Origin: CALEMW01 sp035447065
GTDB lineage: Bacteria > Krumholzibacteriota > Krumholzibacteriia > LZORAL124-64-63
Assembly (NCBI GenBank): GCA_035447065.1
Contig: DAOTGJ010000006.1
Span: forward strand, 1 to 64,000
Length of the DNA: 64,000 nucleotides
Direction: 5' to 3'
Both the position numbers and the translations under genes were made by a program. Of the stretch, positions 48,414 through 57,900 are shown piece after piece (position 1 is the first letter of the stretch; every line of letters begins with the position of its first letter). The notes under the pieces are model-generated. The model did not search any database and was not told the origin of the DNA. It saw only the letters and a program-made list of their open reading frames with translations.

Positions 48414-49690
48414 GGACCAGGCTGGCATGGCTGCTGGCGGCGTCGGCGGTGCTCGGAAGCCTGGTCGCTGGCTTCGTGGACCATCGTCCCCGTGCGCTGG
48501 TGGATTGGCGGAGCCTGCGTGCGGTGGCGCTGGAGAGCGATGACTGGGGCCTGCCGGGCTACGTGCCCGATGCCCACGCCTTGGACGGCGTGGACCGGGC
48601 CGCCCTGGGCGGGACCCACTTCCCGGACGTGTACTGGAACTCCACCCTCGAATCCGCGGCCGATCTGGATGCCATGGTGGCGCTCATGCGCCGTCATCAT
48701 GCCCGCGACGGCCTGCCGGCCGTGTTCCAGCCCAACATGATCCTGAAGCCGCAACTCCCTGGCCTGGACTCACCTTACCATAGGCCGGGGCTCGCGGAGG
48801 CCGAGCGCCGGGCCGTGGCTTCCGGCACCTGGCAGCCGGAGATCCACGGGGCCGATCACATCGATCCGGCGCGGCGGGACGAGGCCCTGACGGATCCTGA
48901 TCCGGTTCTGGCCCAGGCGGCCTCCCGCGGCGTCCTGGTGTTCCCGCGCAGCCACACGGCCTTCGAGCTGGGCCCCCAGCGGCCCCTGGCCGACGTCCGC
49001 CGCAGCTGGGAACCCCTGCCGCGCCGTTTCGAGGATCGTTTCGGCCAGCCGGCCACGGCGGTCATCGCGCCGGACTACGTCTGGGACGGCCGCCACGAGG
49101 GGCTCTTCCGGGATCTGGGCCTGCGCATCGTCCAGGCCAAGGACCACCAGCGCCAGCTGGGCCTGGTCGGGCCGCAGCACTGGCGGGACGTGCGGCGGCT
49201 CGCCCTGCGCCTCTGGGACCGCTGGCGGGTGCGGGATCTGGTCTACCTGGATCGGAACGCCTTCTTCGAGACCGCCCACGCGGAAGACCCGCGGGCCCTG
49301 GTGCGCTCCTGCGCGGATCAGGTGCGAGGGGCCTGGCGGCGCGGGGAGCCGGCCATCGTGGAGACCCATCGCGTGGGTTTCGTGCAGGTGGAGCCCGGCG
49401 CGGGGGCGGAGGGGCGCGCCCTGCTGGACAGCCTGCTGACGGATCTGGACGCCTCCGCGCCCCTGTACGTGTCGGACGCCGAGCTGGCCGGTCTGGCGCG
49501 GCGCGGGATCTCCGCGGTGCGGCGGGGCCCCGTCTGGGTCCTCCGCAACCCGGGCCCGGCCCATCGCCTGGCCATTCTGCCGACGGATGGGCCTCGGGCC
49601 TCGCCGGCCCGGATCGGCGTGCCCGCCCGCACCACCCTGGTCCTGGATCGGACCTCGCTGGCCGTACTGCAGCGGCTGCCCCTCCGTTGA
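48410..49690 (+). CDS. NodB-like polysaccharide deacetylase/glycosidase-type protein
   Basis: The 426-aa product has an N-terminal hydrophobic signal/anchor (residues 4-23). RAVALESDDWG gives the Asp44-Asp45 pair typical of NodB-fold enzymes, and QPEIHGADH gives an HxxxH (His146, His150) in the expected order, forming a possible metal triad. APDYVWDG follows, as in several NodB relatives. It could deacetylate or cleave a cell-surface glycan in the periplasm. The rest is not recognised. The GTG start overlaps the methyltransferase stop. A candidate promoter for the next gene overlaps its stop. Confidence 0.6.
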   Translation: MRTRLAWLLAASAVLGSLVAGFVDHRPRALVDWRSLRAVALESDDWGLPGYVPDAHALDGVDRAALGGTHFPDVYWNSTLESAADLDAMVALMRRHHARDGLPAVFQPNMILKPQLPGLDSPYHRPGLAEAERRAVASGTWQPEIHGADHIDPARRDEALTDPDPVLAQAASRGVLVFPRSHTAFELGPQRPLADVRRSWEPLPRRFEDRFGQPATAVIAPDYVWDGRHEGLFRDLGLRIVQAKDHQRQLGLVGPQHWRDVRRLALRLWDRWRVRDLVYLDRNAFFETAHAEDPRALVRSCADQVRGAWRRGEPAIVETHRVGFVQVEPGAGAEGRALLDSLLTDLDASAPLYVSDAELAGLARRGISAVRRGPVWVLRNPGPAHRLAILPTDGPRASPARIGVPARTTLVLDRTSLAVLQRLPLR

Positions 49691-49716
49691 CACTCTCCTC
49701 TGATTTGTAGTACCAT
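49687..49716 (+). promoter_or_regulatory. Promoter of the first C25 peptidase gene
   Basis: A consensus TTGACA (49687-49692), overlapping the previous stop codon, is followed after 18 bp by TACCAT (49711-49716). The leader of about 110 nt is purine-rich (GAGGATAAGGGGGAGGA) but has no structure I can name. Confidence 0.6.
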
Positions 49717-49831
49717 CATATGCGTTGAGGATAAGGGGGAGGACTCCCGCCTCACGCACTCAATCTGCGCGCACCTCGTGGTGACCTCGCCACCGGCCTC
49801 GGCCGGACACCTCAGAACGCAGAGGATTTCA

Positions 49832-52800
49832 TTGCAGCGCACCGTCTCGCCCCGGTCCATGCGACTCGTCCCCGTCGCCAAGAGCGGAGTCATCAAGTCC
49901 GGCATCGGCGCCTGGCTGATCGTGCTCCTCTGCGCGAGCGTCCTGCCGGCCGCGGCCGCCGACCATACCGTCACCCTGGACCAGGCCCCGATCTGGAGCC
50001 GGGAGCTCGCCGGCACCGTGGTGCGCTGGCCCGGCCTGCCGCTCCTCGACGATCCCGACGCGCCGGCCCTGCCGTACCACGACGTGACCATCCTGCTGCC
50101 GCCGGGAGAGAGCCTGAGCGAGGTCCGGGTCCAGCCGGCGGAGGTGGCCGTGCGCCCCCTCGACGCGCCCATGGCTCCGGGGCGGCCTCCGCTCAGCGAT
50201 CAGGGGGACACGGCGGCGGGCCGTACCGTTCCGGACGGAGGCGCGCCGCAGGCCTGGGGCGAGGTCCTGGGCACCAGCACCTGGCACGGCTATCAGCTGG
50301 GCCACGTGCGCATCCATCCCGTCCGTCTGCGCGAGACGGCGGACGGCCCCGTGGCCGAACACGCGCGCACGTTCCGGCTGACCACCTCCACCCGCCCCTC
50401 CACGCGGGCCAGCGTGTTGCGCCAGCGCGCCGTGCCCGGCGAGGAGCTCCGCCTGCGTTCCGTCCTGGGCCGTCACGTGCTGGGAGCCGAGCTCGCCGCC
50501 GCCTACCCGCAGGCCGCCGCCTCCGCCGCCGCCAAGACCCTGGAGGGCTACCGGCCCACCGACGCCCCGAGCCTGGACGGCTCGGACGTGCGCTTCGTGA
50601 TCGTGACCACCGAAGCCCTGCGCCCGGCCTTCGAGCCGCTGGCCGAGTACCGCTGCGCCCAGGGCGTGCCCACGGTGGTGCGCACCCTGGAGTGGATCCT
50701 GGCCAACACCCTGCCCGAGGCCGACCCCCAGGCCACCCTGCGCTCGTTCCTGGCCGACGCCTACACGCGCTGGGGCGTGCGCTACGCCCTTCTGGGCGGC
50801 GACGTGGGCGTGATCCCCACGCGGATGATCTTCAACACCTACTACCCGTCCCAGAAGGGGTCGGACATCCCGGTGGACCTGTACTACGGGGGGCTGGACG
50901 GCGACTGGAACGCCGACCGCGACGAGAACCTGGGCGAGCCCTACCTCAACGGCTTCGATCAGGGCGACGACGCCGATCTGGTGCCGGAGATCCACGTGGG
51001 CCGCGCGCCGGTCACGAGCCTGGCCCAGGCCCAGACCTTCGTGGGCAAGATCCTGGCCTACGAGCGCGACCACGCCGGCGCGTACCAGGGCCGCGCCCTC
51101 TTCCTCAGCGAGGTCCTGTTCCCCAGCGACTACTCGCCGGGCGACGAGATCTACGACGACGGCGCCGCCTACAGCGAGGCCATCATCGCCGACGCCCTCG
51201 CCGGCCGCGACTTCGCCTACGACCGCCACTACGAGACCAGCCCCCTCTGGCCCGGCTCCGTGCCCGAGACGCGCAGCGGCGTCATCGGCGCCCTGAACAG
51301 CGGCCAGTACGGCATCGTGAACCACATCGGTCACGGCTACTTCTACAACATGTCCGTGGGGGCCGAGACCCTGAACACGAAGGACGCGGAGGCCCTCCAC
51401 AACGGCGACCAGCTCTTCGTGCTGAACAACCTGAACTGCGCCTCGGCGGCCATCGACTACAACTCCATCATGGAGCGCTTCGTGACCAACGCCGACGGCG
51501 GCGCCGTGGCCGCCGTGGGCTCGAGCCGCGCCGCGTTCCCCTCCACCGCCTCGGGCTACCAGGCCAACTTCTTCGACGGGATCTTCGTGCAGGGGCTGCG
51601 CACCCTGGGCGAGGCCGTGAACGCCATGCGCACGCCGTACGACGGCCAGACCTTCCAGAACACCGTGCAACGGTGGACCCACATGACGCTGGTGCTGGTG
51701 GGCGATCCCACGCTGCGCCTCTACGGCGCCGCGCCGACGGACCTGGCCGTGGCCGCGCCGGCCGCCCTCTCGCCGGGCCGGCAGGACGTGACCGTGGACG
51801 TGACCCGCGGCGGCGCGCCAGTGGCCGGCGCCGCCGTCTGCTTCTGGAAGGACGGCGACGACTACCGCACCGCGCTGACCGACGCCGCCGGCCGCGTCGT
51901 GGCCCCGGTGCACCTGCGCGGCGCCGGCACGCTGCGCATCACGGCCACCGCCGCCGACAGCCCGCCCCTGGAGATCGTCGTGCCCGTGGACGCGGGCCTG
52001 ACGGCGTATCCCGCGCTGGCGGGCCTGACGGTGGTGGACGACGGCAGCCTGGGCACCCTGGGCAACGGCGACGGCGTGCCGGGCGCGGGCGAGACCGTGG
52101 CCCTGCTCACCGACTGGACCAACGCCGGCGGCGCCGACGCGGCCGCCGCGGGCACGCTCGCCCTGAGCTGCGACGATCCCCTCGTGAACGTCCTGACCGC
52201 CGGCGTGGATCTGCCGGCGCTGGCCGCGGGCGCCACCGGCGCGGCCGCGGCGCCCGTCCTGCTCCAGCTCGCCGCCACCATCCCCGACCGTTCCGAGTTC
52301 AGGCTCGACTTCACGGCGGCGTGGCAGAGCGGTCCCGTGGCGCAGCCCAGCATGCTCGAGGTCGTGGCTCCGCGCATGGAGCCGGGCCAGATGGCTTTCA
52401 ACGACTACCCGCACGGCGACGGCGACGGCCTCATGGAGCCGGGCGAGCTGGTGCGACTCAAGCTCAGCCTCCTGAACACCGGCTGGGGCCTGGCCACCGG
52501 GCTGGTGGGCTGGATCGATCCGTCGGACCCCAACATCACCGTGGTCCAGGGCATCGGCACGTGGCCCCAGGCCGGGCGCAACCAGGAGGTGGAGCAGGAG
52601 CAGGAGTTCCTCCTCTCCATGGCCGCGGTGAACGGCACCGTGGAAGCCGTGCTGCACCTGGCGGATTCGCTGGGCCAGACCTGGGAGCACCGCTTCTCGC
52701 TGAACCGGCCGGCCACCCCGGTGATCTCCGAGGTGGAGTCCAGCAGCGTGGGGGAGATCCTGCTGGTGTGGGATCCCAACGCCGAGGCCGACCTGCTGGG

Positions 52801-54649
52801 CTACCACGTGCAGCGCGCGGCGTCGTCCAGCGGCCCGTACGAGCGGCTGACCCTGCGCCCCATCACCGGCGGCGCCTTCTTCCGCGACATCGGGCTGGAT
52901 CCCCTGACGCGCTACTTCTACAAGGTCGCGGCCGTGGACTCGTCGCGGTTCGTGTCGGCCTACTCGCTCCCCATCTCCGTGAGCACGCCGCCCGCGGAGC
53001 AGACCGGCTTCCCCATCACCATGCCGGTGGAGACCTCCAGCCACATCGCCGTGGGCGACGTGAACGGCGACGGCGCCCTGGAGGTGGTCACCGCGGCGGA
53101 GGCCATCTACGTGTGGACGGCCGACGGCAACGAGCTGCTGGACGGCGACAACGATCCCACCACCCTGGGCCCCTTCGTGGACAACGGGGAGACCTGGACG
53201 CCCGCGGGCATCGTGCTGGCGGACATCACCGACGATCCCGGCCTGGAGATCGTGGCCTCGTGCCGCTCCACCAACGCCATCTACGTGTTCGAGTCCGACG
53301 GCGCGGTGGCGCCGGGCTGGCCGCGCACCATGAACAACTGGAACTGGGCCACGCCCTGCGCCGGGGACATCGACGGCGACGGCCTGGCGGAGGTGGTGGT
53401 GAACACCATCCGCAACCGCACCTACGCCTGGAACCACGACGGCACGGAGGTGCTCGACGGCGACGGCGACCCCGCCACCGACGGCGTGTTCCACGAGCGC
53501 GTGAACGAGTGGTACTCCTTCGCCACGCCGTCGCTGGCGGACCTGGACGGCGACGGCGCGGCGGAGGTCATCTTCGGCACGCGCAGCAGCGACACGGCCC
53601 CGGACGAGCTGCTGGCCCTGCGCGCCGACGGCACCCAGCCCGCCGGCTGGCCGGTGCTGCTGGGGATCTACGGCGAGGCCATGGATTCGCCGGCGGTGGG
53701 CGACTGGGACCGCGACGGCGACGTGGAGATCGTGCTCATCACGGAGGACGACAAGCTCCACGTCCTGGACCGCACCGGCGCCCACGAGCCCGGGTTCCCC
53801 ATCGCGTTCATCGCCGACAACAACGGCGTGGGCCAGAGCTGCCCCTCGCCGGCCCTGGGCGACATGGACGGCGACGGTCTGCTGGAGATCGTGGCCGTGG
53901 CCGTGGACGACGCCACCCATGCCATGATCCACGTCATCGGCCGCGACGGCCTGGACCTGCCCGGCTGGCCCAAGGCCGTGGGCGGCAGCTCGGAGAGCTC
54001 GCCCATCCTGGGCGACGTGACCGGCGACGGCCTGCCCGACGTGATCTACGGCATCGGCGGCGCCAGCGACTCCCAGGAGAACCTCCTCTACGCCTTCCGC
54101 AACGACGGCGCCACGATCCCGGGCTTCCCGCTCTCGCTGTCGGGACCCGTGCGCGCCACGCCCACCCTGACGGACCTGAACGGCGACGGCGACGTGGACC
54201 TGGTCTACGCCGGCTGGGACCTCGCGGTGCACGTCTGGGATTTCCCGGCCCCGTGGAACGAGGCCGCCGCGGCCTGGCCCACCTTCCACGGCGACGTGCA
54301 GCGCCGCGGCGTGACGGCGGACCTGACGATCTCCGCGGTGGCGGAGCCGTCGCCGCTGCTGCCGCAGGCGCTCGTGCTCGAGCCCTGCGCGCCCAACCCC
54401 TTCAATCCGGCCACGACGATCCGCTTCGCGCTGCCGGCCGACGTGCGCGGCCGCACGCGCCTGCGCGTGTTCGATCTCCAGGGCCGCCTGGTGCGCACGC
54501 TGGTGGACGGAGTGCTGCCCGCGGGCTTCCACGAGGTGGCGTGGCGGGGCCGCGACGACCGGGACCGCGCCGTGGGCAGCGGCGTGTACCTCTATCGCCT
54601 CGAGGCCGGCGGCGTGGCCGCCCAGGGGCGCATGACCCTGGTCAAGTAG
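49832..54649 (+). CDS. Giant secreted C25 (gingipain-type) peptidase with propeller and FlgD-like C-terminal domain, A
   Basis: The 1,605-aa product has a signal peptide (residues 1-43) and a propeptide-like region to about 250. A C25 cysteine-peptidase domain follows (about 250-630), with catalytic His501 in HIGHGYFYN and Cys536 in NLNCASAAIDY, then GGAVAAVGSSRAAF. Next come two Ig/CARDB-like stretches, a fibronectin-III domain (about 960-1053), eight FG-GAP-like repeats (about 1066-1500) with Asp-rich loops such as VGDVNGDG, and a C-terminal domain (PNPFNP at about 1520, SGVYLYRLEAG) of the kind used in FCB-group export by T9SS-like systems. TTG at 49832 has AGAGGA 5 nt upstream; ATG at 49859 is the alternative. 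Probably exported and cell-surface or released. Confidence 0.88.
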   Translation: MQRTVSPRSMRLVPVAKSGVIKSGIGAWLIVLLCASVLPAAAADHTVTLDQAPIWSRELAGTVVRWPGLPLLDDPDAPALPYHDVTILLPPGESLSEVRVQPAEVAVRPLDAPMAPGRPPLSDQGDTAAGRTVPDGGAPQAWGEVLGTSTWHGYQLGHVRIHPVRLRETADGPVAEHARTFRLTTSTRPSTRASVLRQRAVPGEELRLRSVLGRHVLGAELAAAYPQAAASAAAKTLEGYRPTDAPSLDGSDVRFVIVTTEALRPAFEPLAEYRCAQGVPTVVRTLEWILANTLPEADPQATLRSFLADAYTRWGVRYALLGGDVGVIPTRMIFNTYYPSQKGSDIPVDLYYGGLDGDWNADRDENLGEPYLNGFDQGDDADLVPEIHVGRAPVTSLAQAQTFVGKILAYERDHAGAYQGRALFLSEVLFPSDYSPGDEIYDDGAAYSEAIIADALAGRDFAYDRHYETSPLWPGSVPETRSGVIGALNSGQYGIVNHIGHGYFYNMSVGAETLNTKDAEALHNGDQLFVLNNLNCASAAIDYNSIMERFVTNADGGAVAAVGSSRAAFPSTASGYQANFFDGIFVQGLRTLGEAVNAMRTPYDGQTFQNTVQRWTHMTLVLVGDPTLRLYGAAPTDLAVAAPAALSPGRQDVTVDVTRGGAPVAGAAVCFWKDGDDYRTALTDAAGRVVAPVHLRGAGTLRITATAADSPPLEIVVPVDAGLTAYPALAGLTVVDDGSLGTLGNGDGVPGAGETVALLTDWTNAGGADAAAAGTLALSCDDPLVNVLTAGVDLPALAAGATGAAAAPVLLQLAATIPDRSEFRLDFTAAWQSGPVAQPSMLEVVAPRMEPGQMAFNDYPHGDGDGLMEPGELVRLKLSLLNTGWGLATGLVGWIDPSDPNITVVQGIGTWPQAGRNQEVEQEQEFLLSMAAVNGTVEAVLHLADSLGQTWEHRFSLNRPATPVISEVESSSVGEILLVWDPNAEADLLGYHVQRAASSSGPYERLTLRPITGGAFFRDIGLDPLTRYFYKVAAVDSSRFVSAYSLPISVSTPPAEQTGFPITMPVETSSHIAVGDVNGDGALEVVTAAEAIYVWTADGNELLDGDNDPTTLGPFVDNGETWTPAGIVLADITDDPGLEIVASCRSTNAIYVFESDGAVAPGWPRTMNNWNWATPCAGDIDGDGLAEVVVNTIRNRTYAWNHDGTEVLDGDGDPATDGVFHERVNEWYSFATPSLADLDGDGAAEVIFGTRSSDTAPDELLALRADGTQPAGWPVLLGIYGEAMDSPAVGDWDRDGDVEIVLITEDDKLHVLDRTGAHEPGFPIAFIADNNGVGQSCPSPALGDMDGDGLLEIVAVAVDDATHAMIHVIGRDGLDLPGWPKAVGGSSESSPILGDVTGDGLPDVIYGIGGASDSQENLLYAFRNDGATIPGFPLSLSGPVRATPTLTDLNGDGDVDLVYAGWDLAVHVWDFPAPWNEAAAAWPTFHGDVQRRGVTADLTISAVAEPSPLLPQALVLEPCAPNPFNPATTIRFALPADVRGRTRLRVFDLQGRLVRTLVDGVLPAGFHEVAWRGRDDRDRAVGSGVYLYRLEAGGVAAQGRMTLVK

Positions 54650-54665
54650 GGGAGTTCCACCCCCC

Positions 54666-54694
54666 TTGCAACGGGCCGGCGGTTCTGGTATCAT
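54666..54694 (+). promoter_or_regulatory. Promoter of the second C25 peptidase gene
   Basis: TTGCAA (54666-54671), a 17-bp spacer and TATCAT (54689-54694) form a very good sigma70 promoter. The predicted leader is about 240 nt, unusually long for this window. Confidence 0.65.
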
Positions 54695-54699
54695 GCTGA

Positions 54700-54938
54700 T
54701 TCGCCCTGGAGGGAGGGCGGCCCGCCTCAGAGTCTCACCGCGTTTTCACTTGCCGGAAGGAGCGGCCGGGAAGCAGGTTAAAGCGTCTGACGGGACCGCG
54801 AAGCGGCCCCTGATTCCAGCTAGCGTACCCGGTTCGACGCCCTTGGTTCGCACGCGAACCGATCCGAGTCCGAAACGACCACGATAGACACCATTCCGCC
54901 AGGCCCGGCCGTCCGGGCCGATGACACGGGAGTGACCT
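54700..54938 (+). other. Long leader ahead of the second C25 gene
   Basis: This 239-nt untranslated stretch contains a tight inverted repeat GGTTCGC/GCGAACC and a 7-bp hairpin GGCCCGG/CCGGGCC (54902-54919) ten bases before the GGGAG ribosome site. A short frame within it has no ribosome site or family likeness and is not called. It matches no riboswitch class I know. Confidence 0.4.
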
Positions 54939-57900
54939 ATGGTCCGCGATCGTCTCCGTTCGAAGCCTCGGGCGCGGCTGGCCGCGCTCGCCTGCATTGC
55001 GATCACCCTCCTCCTCGCCGCCGGCGTCGCCGCCGCGGCCGAGCGCGTCCTGCACCACGGCGTACTGGACGCCGACAAGCTCGTCTGGGAGTCCACCGCG
55101 GCCGGCAGCGTGCCGCGCTTCGGCGATGCTCCCATCTACCTGCAGGACGGGGTGCCCCAGGTGCCCAGCCTGTCGGTGACCGTGCTTGTGCCCGCCGACG
55201 CCGCCCTGGGCGACGTGACGGTGGTGCCCCTGCGCACCCGCCTCGTGGACGCGCCGTCGGCCCTGGCCTACGGCCGGCCGCTGATCAGCAGCGAGGGGGT
55301 GGCCGCCACCCAGGATCTCGTGTCCGCGTCCCGCGACCGCTTCCCCGACGCCTGGGGCCTGGACGGCGGCGATTCCTACCGCCGCGGCTACCGCCTCCAG
55401 AGCGTCACCGTGTTCCCCGTGCGCGCCGTCCGCGGCGCCGACGGGGTCTGGTCCGGCGTCGAGGTGCTGGAGGAGTTCGAGATCCGCACCGCCGGCACCG
55501 AGCCCGCGCCGCGGCCGGAGGACCGGGCGGTGCGCCGCCTGCTGGTGCCCGGCGAGCGCGAGCGCCTGGAGAGGGAGCTGGCGTCCGCGGTAGTCAACCC
55601 CGGCGCCCTCGGCGGCTACGCCCGCGAGGACGGCGTCCCCGCCGCGGATCTGCCCGGCGACAAGACCATGAACCTGGGCGATTCCCCCTACGCCTACCTG
55701 ATCATCACCTCCGAGGCCCTGGCGCCGGCGTTCGAGCCCCTGGCCGCGCACCGCACCGCCGGCGGCCTGCGCGCCACCGTCAAGACGCTGGAGTGGATCG
55801 AGGCCAACTACCGCCACGGCGCGGATCTCCAGGAGACCGTCCGCGGCTTCATCCGCGAGGCCTACGAGCGCTGGGGCGTGGAGTACGTGCTGCTGGGCGG
55901 CGACACCGACGTCATCCCGGCCCGCTACGCCCTGAGCAACTTCTACCCGCCCACGCAGACCACGGACATCCCCGCGGACATCTACTACGCGTGCCTGGAC
56001 GGCAACTGGAACGCGGACGGCGACCCGTACTTCGGCGAGGCCGGCAGCTCCACGATCCCCGCCGACGACGCCGACATGGCCGCGGAGGTCTTCCTGGGCC
56101 GCGCGCCGGTCAGCACGCCGGCGGAGGCCCAGAACTTCGTGACCAAGGTGGTGGACTACGAGCTCGGCACGGGCGGCGTCCACTACCCCAACAAGCTGCT
56201 GCTCGCCGCGGAGGTGCTCTTCCGCTCCGAGGCCGGCGACATCACGCTGGACGGGGCGTCCTTCGCCGAGGAGATCTACCTGGAGCTCGTGCAGCCCAAC
56301 ACCACCATGGACGTGGTGCGCATGTACGAGTCGTACAACGAGACCGACGAGTTCGGCGCGCCCCTGTACCCCGGCTCCGTGCGCGAGACGCGGGCCGCGG
56401 TCATCGACACGCTGGACACCGGCACCTTCGGGATCTTCGTGCAGATCGGCCACGGCTTCTTCTTCAACATGTCCATGGCCGATGCCGACATGACCGTGGG
56501 CGACGCCGACGGCCTGGTCAACGCGGACCGTCCGTTCCTGCTCTACGGGCTGAACTGCGCCAGCTGCGCCTTCGACTACAGCTGCCTCATGGAGCGGTTC
56601 GTGCAGAACCCCACCGGCGGCGCCATCGCGTCCATCGGCGCCTCCCGCGCGGCGTTCCCGTACACGTCCAACGACTTCCAGTACGAGTTCTTCCGCCTCT
56701 ACTACGAGGAGGACGTGACGCGCCTGGGCGATCTCATCGACCGCAGCAAGCTGCCCTGGCTGTCGCTGGCGTACTCCAACAGCTTCACGCGCTGGACCTT
56801 CCTCAACTACACCCTGCTGGGCGACCCCGGCATGGCCCTGTGGCGCAACCGGCCCGCGGCCGTGACCCTGGGCACCCCGGGCAGCGTGGGCGGCGGCGAC
56901 CAGACCGTGAACGTGACCGTCAGCAGCGCCGGCTCGCCGGTGCAGGACGCCATCGTGACCGTGCAGGGCGGGGGCACCTACGCCACCGCGGCCACCAACG
57001 CCTCCGGCCTCGCGGCCGTGCCGGTCACCGTGAACGCCGCGGGCCCGCTGAGCGTGGACGTGCACGGGCAGGACCTGGTCTGGACCAGCCGCGACGTTCC
57101 GGTGGTCTTCGGCGGCGCCTTCGTGGGGCTCGAGGACATGACGGTGCTGGACGACGGCACCCTGGGCACCGTCGGCAACGGCAACGGCCGCGCCGAGGCG
57201 GGGGAGACCGTGGGCTTCTGGCCCACCTTCGCCGGCGTGGGCAGCAGCGGCAGCGGCGCCGCCACCGCCACGCTCGTCACCGCCGAGACCGGCGTGACCG
57301 TGGTGGACGGCAGCGTGGGCGTGCCGGCCCTGGCCGTGGGCGCCCAGGCCCAGAGCGACGCGCCCTTCCTGGTGGCCCTGGCCGCCGACGTGGCCGACGG
57401 CCGCCGCCTGGACTTCGACCTGGCGGTGAACGACGGCGCCAAGGCCCTCTACGCCAACGCCTGGTCCACGCTGGCCACGGCGCCCGAGGTCGAGGCCGTG
57501 GCCCTGGACTGGTACGACACCTTCTTCGGCGACGGCGACGGCGTCGTGGACGACGGCGAGCGCATCTCCGTGCGCATGACCCTGAAGAACTACGGCGGCG
57601 GCGCGGCCGACGTGGTCACGGGACGCCTGCGCACCAACTCGGCCAACGTGAACGTCATCGACTCGGTGGCCACCTACGGCCCCCTGGACCTGCTGGACTC
57701 CTCGCAGGGGAGCGGCCTGTTCAGCTTCTCGCTGACCAGCGCCGTGGCGGCCTACGACGTGCGCGTGGAGTTCACCGACAACCGCGGCCGCACGTTCAGC
57801 CATCCGTTCGCCCTGAGCGATCCCACCACCCCCCTCAACCTGGTGGCCACCGGCTCGCTGGGCCCGGACATCATCGGCCTCTCCTGGACGCCGGTGACGG

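Noticed and set aside
54666..54887. 73-codon frame in the leader of the second C25 gene
   Set aside because: It starts inside the promoter -35 and has no ribosome site or coding character.
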